From Roseivirga sp. (GTDB lineage: Bacteria > Bacteroidota > Bacteroidia > Cytophagales > Cyclobacteriaceae), in assembly GCA_021404565.1 (NCBI GenBank), contig JAAWWF010000041.1, positions 1 to 64,000 of the forward strand: a stretch of DNA of 64,000 nucleotides. Reading direction: 5' to 3'. Position 1 is the stretch's first letter. Each line of letters opens with the position of its first letter. The translations under genes and the position numbers were made by a program. The notes below the pieces were generated by a model. That model was not told the origin of the DNA. It made no database searches and saw nothing but the letters and a program-made list of their open reading frames with translations. Shown piece after piece: positions 42,971 through 50,312 of this stretch.

Positions 42971-44539
42971 TTATGATTTGGTGCGTTCTCCGTCTACCAG
43001 CCTCCAGACACCCGATGGGTTGCTGCTTTGAAGCTCTGTAGGCAGTAGTGAATCCGGCCAGTTCTGGTAGCTGATGGGTCGGGTAAAGCGACTGATAGCT
43101 GCCGAACCTACGGAAGTATATTTGGCATTGGTGCTGGCCGGGTATGGACCACCATGATGCATGGCCGCACAAACTTCGACCCCTGTAGGCACTCCATTGA
43201 AAAGGATGCGACCAACCTTCTGCTCAAGGTTTTTCACCACTGTATCATTTTGGGTCAGGTCATTTTCTGTAGCAACCAGGGTACCAGTAAGTTGGCCGGT
43301 AAGGGTAGCGGCTACGGCCTCCATTTCAGTTGCTGATTCACAGACTACAAGCAGCGTAAAAGGGCCGAAAATTTCTTCGTGTAACCTGGGGTTTTCAAGA
43401 AATGCAGTTGCACTGACAGTCGCTGTCAAAGCTCTGGCGGTGTTGCCTTCTGCCTTATCCGTATTGCCTTGATGAGAAACACCTTCTTCATTCAGCAGTG
43501 CATCTCTGTGCTGATAATAGCTTTCCGCAATCTTTGCATTCAGCATGGTTCCGGTTACTTCTGTAAGACCTTCTTCCAGTGATTGACTGAAGGTATCCAG
43601 AGCGGTTGATTTAATACCCACTAACAAGCCTGGGTTGGTACAAAACTGACCAACTCCCAAGGCTACAGAACCTGCAAATGATTTTCCTAATGCGTCTGGG
43701 TTTTCGCCCAGTTTTTCAGGCATCAGAAAAGTCGGGTTGATACTGCCCATTTCCGCATAAACAGGGATAGGTTCATCACGCTGGTTGGCCAGGTCAAAAA
43801 GGGCTCTGCCTCCTCTGAGTGAACCGGTGAAACCCACTGCTTTTACAGCAGGGTGTTTTACCAGCTGTTGACCAACCGGAATTCCTCCGTTTACCATAGA
43901 AAAAACACCTTCAGGCATGCCAGTCTTCTCAGCTGCTGCGAGTATGGCTTTAGATACCAATTCGTTGGTGCCTAAATGCGATTCGTGGCCTTTTACAATC
44001 ACAGGATTCCCGGCAGCCAACGCAGAGGCGGTATCTCCACCCGCGGTAGAGAAGGCAAGAGGAAAATTACTCGCTCCAAAAACCACCACAGGACCGATAG
44101 GAATCTGCATCATGCGCAAATCAGGTTTGGGAATAGGGTCTCTGTCAGGCTGGGCTGTATCGATGACGGCATCTACCCAGGAGCCCTCACGTACCAGGCT
44201 GGCAAACATCTTCAACTGTCCACAGGTGCGGCCTCGCTCGCCCTGAATTCTTCCGGCAGGTAATCCGGATTCACCACAAGCCCGTTCCACTAATTTATCT
44301 CCCAGGGCCATAATCTCATCTGCAATGGCATCCAGAAAGTCCGCTTTGTTTTGTGGTGAAACAGCCTGATATGTCTGAAAAGCACTTACAGCTTTGTCTA
44401 CTGCCTGATTAATTTCATCAGTGCTGGCAATAGCAAACGACTCTGCAAATGCAGAGCCGTCTACCGGATTGTATGAAAATAGTGTTTCTTCACCCTGGTC
44501 AGAGGGGGTTGATCCAATGAAGTTTGTTCCTTTGATCAT
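42971..44539 (-). CDS. Aldehyde dehydrogenase, probable 2-ketoglutarate semialdehyde dehydrogenase
   Basis: 522 residues. Nucleotide-binding region PIGPVVVFGASNFPLAFSTA, GFTGSLRGGRALFDLA, Glu of YAEMGSINPTFL and catalytic Cys in GVGQFCTNPGLLVG match the NADP-type semialdehyde dehydrogenases found in hydroxyproline and sugar-acid clusters. It would oxidise 2-ketoglutarate semialdehyde, made by the DapA-like deaminase, to 2-ketoglutarate, feeding the TCA cycle. It is the likely first gene of a tight operon that continues to 36899. Confidence 0.9.
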   Translation of the reverse strand: MIKGTNFIGSTPSDQGEETLFSYNPVDGSAFAESFAIASTDEINQAVDKAVSAFQTYQAVSPQNKADFLDAIADEIMALGDKLVERACGESGLPAGRIQGERGRTCGQLKMFASLVREGSWVDAVIDTAQPDRDPIPKPDLRMMQIPIGPVVVFGASNFPLAFSTAGGDTASALAAGNPVIVKGHESHLGTNELVSKAILAAAEKTGMPEGVFSMVNGGIPVGQQLVKHPAVKAVGFTGSLRGGRALFDLANQRDEPIPVYAEMGSINPTFLMPEKLGENPDALGKSFAGSVALGVGQFCTNPGLLVGIKSTALDTFSQSLEEGLTEVTGTMLNAKIAESYYQHRDALLNEEGVSHQGNTDKAEGNTARALTATVSATAFLENPRLHEEIFGPFTLLVVCESATEMEAVAATLTGQLTGTLVATENDLTQNDTVVKNLEQKVGRILFNGVPTGVEVCAAMHHGGPYPASTNAKYTSVGSAAISRFTRPISYQNWPDSLLPTELQSSNPSGVWRLVDGERTKS

Positions 44540-44645
44540 ATGTGTCTTTTTTCCTTATCTCTTAGGTCGACTTTATAGTTTCCCTGAACTCGCCTGGCTG
44601 TCGACAAAGACGGGTTTCAGGGTCTGTTTTTTATGGTGACAAAAG

Positions 44646-44673
44646 ATTCTGTCCCGAAGCCTCAGGACAGAAT
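44646..44673. repeat. Short inverted repeat between aldehyde dehydrogenase and deaminase genes
   Basis: ATTCTGTCC (44646-44654) and GGACAGAAT (44665-44673) form a 9-bp stem with a 10-nt loop. It lies in the 150-bp spacer after the deaminase stop. There is no T-run on the minus strand, so it may be a dispersed palindrome or an mRNA processing/stabilising hairpin. Confidence 0.55.
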
Positions 44674-44689
44674 GACTTTAAAACAACTA

Positions 44690-45604
44690 TTACAGATTTA
44701 AGTAATCTGGCAATTGAGGTCTGTTTTTTAGACCGGTTTCAATAATGTCAATGACATGGGTTCTTTCTGCACCCATCAGAGGTAGCCTTGGTGCACGTAC
44801 CGTTTCGGTACCGATTCCCGTATATACCTCAGCCAACTTGATATTCTGAACCAGTTTGGCATTGATATCAAGTTCTAACAGAGGTAAGAACCATCTGTAT
44901 ATTTTCAAAGCTTCTTCATATCTACCGGCTTTGTGCAGGCGATAAATGGCAACAGTTTCTTCAGGGAAGGCACAAACCAGCCCGGCAACCCAGCCATTGG
45001 CTCCCATAAAGATGCTTTCAAGGGCAAGAGTATCCACTCCTGAAAGAATGCTGAAACGATCTCCAAAGCGATTCTTCATGCGCGTAATATTTGAGATATC
45101 TCGCGTAGATTCCTTCACTGCCTGAATGTTCTCACATTCACTGAGTGCTTCGAACATGTCGAGGGTTACCTCAATCTTGTAGTCCACCGGATTGTTGTAT
45201 ACCATGATTGGTAAATCGGTAGAATTGGCTACAGCCTTATAGTAAGTAACCGTTTCATGGTCACTGGCTTTGTAGCGCATAGGAGGTAACATCATCAGAC
45301 CGCTGGCACCGTTATTTCGCGCCTTTTCGGCAGCCAGAATCGCACCTTTGGTAGTTTGCTCGGCAATATTCATTACTACCGGTACTTTGCCATCTACCAT
45401 AGACACGGTGGCTTTTACCAACTCGTCTTTTTCATCGTCCAATAGCGAACTGGCTTCTCCCAGTGTTCCTCCCAGAATAATACCATCAACACCTGCCTTT
45501 AATTGTGCTTTGATGTTGGTTTCGAACATGGCCAGATCTAACTGGTCATCTTCTGTGAATTTCGTTGTGACCGCAGGGTACACACCTTCCCAGGCTACTT
45601 TCAT
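44690..45604 (-). CDS. DapA-family lyase: delta-1-pyrroline-4-hydroxy-2-carboxylate deaminase
   Basis: 304 residues from the ATG at 45604, where DapA homology begins (MKVAWEGVYPAVTTKFT); the open frame upstream runs through a palindromic repeat and is not credible coding sequence. Family residues are present: GGTLGEASSL, the Tyr of MVYNNPVDYK and the Schiff-base Lys of AVKESTRDISN. In hydroxyproline clusters this paralogue deaminates and dehydrates pyrroline-4-hydroxy-2-carboxylate to 2-ketoglutarate semialdehyde. It is probably the promoter-proximal gene, divergent from the AraC regulator. Confidence 0.88.
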   Translation of the reverse strand: MKVAWEGVYPAVTTKFTEDDQLDLAMFETNIKAQLKAGVDGIILGGTLGEASSLLDDEKDELVKATVSMVDGKVPVVMNIAEQTTKGAILAAEKARNNGASGLMMLPPMRYKASDHETVTYYKAVANSTDLPIMVYNNPVDYKIEVTLDMFEALSECENIQAVKESTRDISNITRMKNRFGDRFSILSGVDTLALESIFMGANGWVAGLVCAFPEETVAIYRLHKAGRYEEALKIYRWFLPLLELDINAKLVQNIKLAEVYTGIGTETVRAPRLPLMGAERTHVIDIIETGLKNRPQLPDYLNL

Positions 45605-45622
45605 TGTTTCTTCTTTTACGTC

Positions 45623-45653
45623 ATTGCGAGCCTGCCGCAGGCAGCGAAGCAAT
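45623..45653. repeat. Palindromic mini-repeat in the leader of the deaminase gene
   Basis: ATTGC (45623) and GCAAT (45649-45653) flank an inner inverted repeat GCCTGC/GCAGGC (45630-45642). The core resembles the CCTGCC...GGCAGG palindromes of the tRNA array and is the only copy noticed elsewhere in the window. It sits 19-49 nt upstream of the deaminase ATG. Confidence 0.55.
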
Positions 45654-45810
45654 CTCTTGGATGTTATCCCCACTCACAATTTCATTCCATTGATTATGTA
45701 GCAAATGTAGCAGGCCTCTTTCGGAGATTCATTTCAAATATTTACCAAAACTGATAGGATTTTAACATATTTGATTTTTTATCAGGCCTAATACTGAATA
45801 TATCATACCA

Positions 45811-46671
45811 ATGAAGGCGCTTCCTTTTAAAATCCCCAAGACGGAGCAGAACTCCTTTCATGTACAGATTGATGAAGAATCCTACTTCTATGATACCCTG
45901 CACCAGCATCCTGAAATTCAGTTGACCTTAATTCTTGAAAGCACGGGAAGTTTGATTTATGGTGACTACCTGGGAGCATTTGCTCCGGGAGACATCTTTA
46001 TTATTGGGCCCAATGCGCCACACGTCTTTAGAAATGACCCCGCTTATTATCAGGAGGAGAGCTTGAGGGCTGAAGCCATGACCATGTTTTTCGATCAGCA
46101 CACCTTTGGTCAAACCTTTCTGGAGCTTCCGGAAGCCCACGCATTATCGCAGCTCATGTTGGCTGCAGAGCGTGGAATGCGCATCAGGCCTGAAGCCACA
46201 CCCGGACTGTCTACCATGATTAAAAACGTGTTTGAAGCACAGGGACTGAGTAGAATCATTCTCTTGTTACAAATCCTGAACAAGCTGTCAAGTCCCACGA
46301 CTTATGATTTTCTTACCAGCCAGCTGCAGGTAAGGCGACTCAACGATGCTGAGGGTAAAAGGCTCAATGATATTTTCCGATTCACTATGCAGGAGTATGG
46401 TCGCCCCATCAAGCTGGACGAGGTGGCAGCTATTGCCAATATGAGTCCTTCTGCTTTTTGCCGCTACTTCAAGCAACATACCCGCAAGACCTACCTTGAC
46501 TTTCTGAATGAGTATCGCATAGGCCAGGCCTGCAAGCTTTTGACCAATCGGGATAAACCTGTCTCTCAGGTTTGCTATGATGCAGGTTTTAACAACCTCT
46601 CCAATTTTAATCGCAAGTTCAAAGAGGTGACCGGTAAGACGCCTAAGGGCTACAGTTTGGGGTTGAGGTAA
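45811..46671 (+). CDS. AraC family regulator with N-terminal cupin sensor
   Basis: 286 residues. The N-terminal cupin-like ligand domain (about 10-95: LHQHPEIQLTLILESTGSL, FAPGDIFIIGPNAPHVF) is followed by two C-terminal AraC helix-turn-helix motifs (about 185-285: IKLDEVAAIANMSPSAFCRY and VSQVCYDAGFNNLSNFNRKF). It is divergent from the hydroxyproline operon with a 206-bp spacer, so it most likely activates that operon in response to hydroxyproline or an intermediate. The ligand is inferred from position. Confidence 0.92.
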   Translation: MKALPFKIPKTEQNSFHVQIDEESYFYDTLHQHPEIQLTLILESTGSLIYGDYLGAFAPGDIFIIGPNAPHVFRNDPAYYQEESLRAEAMTMFFDQHTFGQTFLELPEAHALSQLMLAAERGMRIRPEATPGLSTMIKNVFEAQGLSRIILLLQILNKLSSPTTYDFLTSQLQVRRLNDAEGKRLNDIFRFTMQEYGRPIKLDEVAAIANMSPSAFCRYFKQHTRKTYLDFLNEYRIGQACKLLTNRDKPVSQVCYDAGFNNLSNFNRKFKEVTGKTPKGYSLGLR

Positions 46672-46850
46672 AGGACCCATGTCACCTGCATTTGTCCTGG
46701 CCAAATCGACCATGGAACCTAAGAAGCCAGTATAAAAAGCAGACTAGCGAGTAACTCACCGATCATAATATGTTATTCTTATAATTATGAAGGAGTATTG
46801 ATATTTATCCAGAAGCGTGGATATTTGTCGCGCATTAAAAAGGAAACAGT

Positions 46851-47456
46851 ATGTCAGAAAAGAAATTTTATCATGTTGGTGAACTCAGTTCAGAGCAACC
46901 CGCCAAAACTCAATATGAATCCACGAAATTCAAAAAAGCCCGTCATCCTGAGCCTTATCGTTTCGAAGTGAACCTAAGCGCGGAAGCTGGTAATATGCAA
47001 AGTAAAACGGGTGTTGTTTCCGTCAATATTCCGGGCTTTAGTCCCGTAAAGCTATATTGTGATGAGCAGCCACCTGTAGGAGAGGACACGGCACCACCAC
47101 CATTGGCCTTCTTTTCAGCAGGCATCGGGTTTTGTCTGATGACGCATTTAACGGATATTCTCACAGCGAGAAAGATTCAGGTAGATAGCCTGAAGCTGGA
47201 ACAACGCATCGTATTTGCAACGAACCTCGGACACATGCGGGAGCACGGCTATATGACTAATGGCCGATGTGATATGGTTGAAACACATGTGATCATTGAA
47301 AGTCCCGAGCCTGAAGAAAATATCAAAGACCTGCTCAATGAAGCGGAAAATGGCTGCATGGCCCATTTCGCCCTTAGAAATCCAATACCCTGGTCGACAA
47401 GGCTGGTTTACAATGGCCAGGAAGCGATTAGTCGATCATCTGAAGATAATGTTTGA
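46851..47456 (+). CDS. OsmC/Ohr family protein
   Basis: 201 residues. Two cysteines typical of the OsmC fold are in SAGIGFCLMTHL and AENGCMAHFALRN. The N-terminal 60 residues are longer than in simple OsmC proteins. Family members reduce organic hydroperoxides using paired cysteines, but many remain uncharacterised. Cytoplasmic; no operon partner. The 180-bp region upstream shows no obvious operator. Confidence 0.85.
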   Translation: MSEKKFYHVGELSSEQPAKTQYESTKFKKARHPEPYRFEVNLSAEAGNMQSKTGVVSVNIPGFSPVKLYCDEQPPVGEDTAPPPLAFFSAGIGFCLMTHLTDILTARKIQVDSLKLEQRIVFATNLGHMREHGYMTNGRCDMVETHVIIESPEPEENIKDLLNEAENGCMAHFALRNPIPWSTRLVYNGQEAISRSSEDNV

Positions 47457-47584
47457 GCAACATGGCAGTTAGGTACTGGATATAATAACGGAATACCCTA
47501 GGCAAATGAACTGATAAAGGCCTCTTTTTGTATTGAATTAATTAATTGCACATACAATTACTCTTTTGGTGCTTTGATTGCCAT

Positions 47585-48124
47585 ATGAGGAAATTTGTAT
47601 ATCTGCTATTTATCATATGCATCGGGAATGGTGTGTTTGCTCAGTCTACACATGAGGAAATCAAAAGTCGGCTGAAGGCGCTTTCATCACTGGTAGGAAA
47701 TTGGACCACCGAAAGTCGATACGAATCGAGAACAGGACAAGTGAGCATAGAAAAGGGAAGTGCCGGTATTTCCTGGGCCCTGGACAGCACCTACCTTCAA
47801 TGGACTGCCGAAACGACCAACACTGAAACCGGCAGACAGCGCGAACACATTAGCTGGATAACCTTTGATAAGGAGAAGAACGCATATCGTCAGACCTATT
47901 TGTACAGTCGATCAGCCAATGTCATTATCGAATACGGACAATGGAAGCCTGAAACGAGGATGTTCTTAACAGAGGTTACCCTGAATCTACCTGATGGTAC
48001 CATTGAGCAATTGCGGAATGAAATCGGCTTTAACGATCCAGACAACCTTGTTTATGAAAGCTGGGCCAAATTTGACGATGCAGAAGCTGTGAACAATTTC
48101 ACCCATAAGATGACCAGGAAGTAG
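47585..48124 (+). CDS. Secreted DUF1579/lipocalin-like protein
   Basis: 179 residues from the ATG at 47585, chosen because it begins the signal peptide (MRKFVYLLFIICIGNGVFAQ). The mature part has the LSSLVGNWTTESRYES opening typical of small beta-barrel proteins of the DUF1579/nitrobindin-like type, followed by alternating beta-strand segments. No catalytic residues are recognised. A second protein of this general type is at 49650-50279 and the regulator at 48408 lies between them. Role unknown. Confidence 0.75.
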   Translation: MRKFVYLLFIICIGNGVFAQSTHEEIKSRLKALSSLVGNWTTESRYESRTGQVSIEKGSAGISWALDSTYLQWTAETTNTETGRQREHISWITFDKEKNAYRQTYLYSRSANVIIEYGQWKPETRMFLTEVTLNLPDGTIEQLRNEIGFNDPDNLVYESWAKFDDAEAVNNFTHKMTRK

Positions 48125-48150
48125 TTGACTTACTTCATCTGTTAAAAAGA

Positions 48151-48192
48151 AGGCCTCCGTATGTTGCTCCTTTTGTACAAAGGAGGAGGCCT
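48151..48192. other. Hairpin after the DUF1579-like gene
   Basis: AGGCCTCC (48151-48158) pairs with GGAGGCCT (48185-48192), with an inner CTCCTTT/AAAGGAG pairing. It sits 27 nt after the stop at 48124 and is probably a terminator or 3' stabiliser, though it lacks a strong T-tail. The rest of the 283-bp spacer shows nothing else clear. Confidence 0.6.
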
Positions 48193-48407
48193 GAACGTAT
48201 ATAATTAATTCAGTGAATCATTTTAGCGAATTGTTTTAATCTGGTTACGTTAATCGGGAATCAGCTTCATTATTGAGTATACCGGGTTAAGCTTGAATTT
48301 TATATCCTGGATTGTGCTCATGCAACTCCTTGATTTATACATGGTCTTTGAATTGTGATTCTGATCACATTCAAAAATCTTAGACTTTATCAACCTAGCC
48401 AGGGCCC

Positions 48408-49532
48408 TTGATTATTCCGATTACCACATTTTTTTTCTGCGCAATAGTCACCTCAATTATCGTCATTGCCCTGGCGTTCTTTATATCTCGTCCAAAGTCT
48501 AAGTTTAAATATTACGTCCTGGCATTCTTTATATGCCTGCTGCTCATCTATATAGAGCATTTCATAGAGTTTTCAGGCCTGTCTCTTAAGTTGTCATTTA
48601 CCATTTACATGGCCACTGCTGGCTACTATCTGCTGGCACCCTTATTTAATCTAATTATCAAGTCGATTTTCGGGGAGAGTCTGGTCCCTAAAACATTTCT
48701 GTTGGAATTGATTCCTGCGATCGGTAGCCTGATCTATATGATTCCATTTTATCTTTTACCGGGGCCTGAGAAGTATCGCTATACACTCAACTATGTTGAA
48801 GTGACCTCCATGGCTCCGAGACACATTGTTCTAATCAGCCTGCTGTTTTTGCAATTAGCGATTTATGCGGTGATTTGGAATAAGAGGATGAGACACTATT
48901 CACAAAGCATCAAATCTGGTGCGTCCACCGGAGACCTCGAATTCATTCCATGGTTGTCGAGGTTGATTGGTTTGATCATCCTTTTCGTCTGCTCTATTGC
49001 CATTGTAGCGGTAGTTAGGGTATTGTGGCCAGATCAATTCGCCATAGTAGATCAATCGGAGAATATTGTGCTTACATTGATACCTTACGTCTTTATATTT
49101 CTCATTTTCTTTTTGCCGGAAAAACCGTTTCCGAAGGTTAATACGGTCGTGGTAAAAGAATCGAAAGAGAAGAATCATTTCGAACCAGAAGCGATAACCA
49201 GACTAGAGCAACTTATGAAGTCTGAACGCCTCTACTTGAATCCAGACCTCACACTATCTGATGTGGCAGCAAAAATCGAATTGTCAAGGCACAAACTGTC
49301 GGCCTTATTAAGTCAGGGCTTGGGTAAGAGCTTTTATGATTTTGTGAATGAATATCGGGTGGAAGAAGCCAAAGCACTCATGGACAGTGAGATGATCAAA
49401 ACCTTTTCACTTTCCGGTATTGCAAGAGAATCCGGGTTCAACAATTATGTTTCCTTCTATCGTGTTTTCAAACGTTTTACCAGGCAATCTCCTTCTGATT
49501 ATCTAAAGAAAAAGCCATCAGGTAAGCTTTAA
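48408..49532 (+). CDS. Membrane-anchored AraC-type transcriptional regulator
   Basis: 374 residues from a TTG start; no ATG precedes the first membrane segment, and the first internal ATG would delete two helices. Seven hydrophobic segments (about 5-25, 35-52, 62-85, 95-118, 138-155, 180-205, 220-240) form a membrane sensor. The C-terminal AraC domain (about 265-374) has LTLSDVAAKIELSRHKLSAL and FSLSGIARESGFNNYVSFYR. This architecture is common in Bacteroidota. It probably controls the secreted DUF1579-like protein and permease genes downstream. Confidence 0.85.
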   Translation: MIIPITTFFFCAIVTSIIVIALAFFISRPKSKFKYYVLAFFICLLLIYIEHFIEFSGLSLKLSFTIYMATAGYYLLAPLFNLIIKSIFGESLVPKTFLLELIPAIGSLIYMIPFYLLPGPEKYRYTLNYVEVTSMAPRHIVLISLLFLQLAIYAVIWNKRMRHYSQSIKSGASTGDLEFIPWLSRLIGLIILFVCSIAIVAVVRVLWPDQFAIVDQSENIVLTLIPYVFIFLIFFLPEKPFPKVNTVVVKESKEKNHFEPEAITRLEQLMKSERLYLNPDLTLSDVAAKIELSRHKLSALLSQGLGKSFYDFVNEYRVEEAKALMDSEMIKTFSLSGIARESGFNNYVSFYRVFKRFTRQSPSDYLKKKPSGKL

Positions 49533-49649
49533 TTGTTTACAGTTGGTCCATTGTAATGCCTGTAGTCTAGCCAGGTCCCTCGATCAAATACTGCATTCGT
49601 AGGTTTAGAAAAGGAAACACCTAGGGGTTCTCCCAACTGAACCAAAATT

Positions 49650-50279
49650 ATGAAACAACTGCTTCGATCTACCATCATTTGTCTATACATAGTGCTTACT
49701 TCTACAGGGCTGATTGCTCAATCGACAGATACCATACCTGATGCTGTAAAGGCATTTTATGGTGTTGCCATCAAACCGAACCCCAAGGCTCCCTTAGAGA
49801 CAGTTCAGTTTGGCCAGCTGGAAGGCATCTGGCATTGTAAAGGTTTTGAACCTGATGGAAATGGAGGGCTGAAGCCATCTGGCAGCGCTTATTGGGCCTG
49901 GAAATACATTTTAGATGGTTATGGTGTACAGGATTTCTGGTACCAGGGCGAAAATGAATCTCAGTACTGGTCTTATTTCAAAAGAGAGTTGATGCTGACA
50001 CAGCTGCGGATATATGACGTCAATGAAAAGGTCTGGAAGATCGCATTTATCAATAACCATGCGGGAGAAGTACCGGGTAGAATGTTTGGCCTCTTTACAG
50101 CTCAAGCTGACGGAGATGACATGGTAATGCAGTTTGAGCCACAAGAACCGGAGCTACTGAAGCGCATCATTTTTTATGATATTGAACAAGAATCCTTTAA
50201 GTGGAAAGTAGAAGTCTCAACAGATAAAGGTGACACCTGGAGACGAACATCCTACATAAGTGCAACCCGAATTAAGTAA
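49650..50279 (+). CDS. Secreted DUF1579-like protein
   Basis: 209 residues with a signal peptide (MKQLLRSTIICLYIVLTSTG, cleavage near LIAQ). The mature protein has a GQLEGIWHCKGFEPDGNG opening, an aromatic-rich middle (YWAWKYILDGYGVQDFWYQG) and a late beta-strand series, similar in style to the protein at 47585. The fold suggests binding of a small hydrophobic ligand, but the function is unknown. It is 33 nt upstream of the permease gene and probably shares its transcript. Confidence 0.75.
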   Translation: MKQLLRSTIICLYIVLTSTGLIAQSTDTIPDAVKAFYGVAIKPNPKAPLETVQFGQLEGIWHCKGFEPDGNGGLKPSGSAYWAWKYILDGYGVQDFWYQGENESQYWSYFKRELMLTQLRIYDVNEKVWKIAFINNHAGEVPGRMFGLFTAQADGDDMVMQFEPQEPELLKRIIFYDIEQESFKWKVEVSTDKGDTWRRTSYISATRIK

Positions 50280-50312
50280 TCAGGTCTTTTGCAGTAACCA
50301 ACCGCTCCAACT

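Noticed and set aside
45605-45673. N-terminal extension of the DapA-like protein up to 45673
   Set aside because: The extension translates a palindromic repeat and DapA homology starts at the ATG at 45604.
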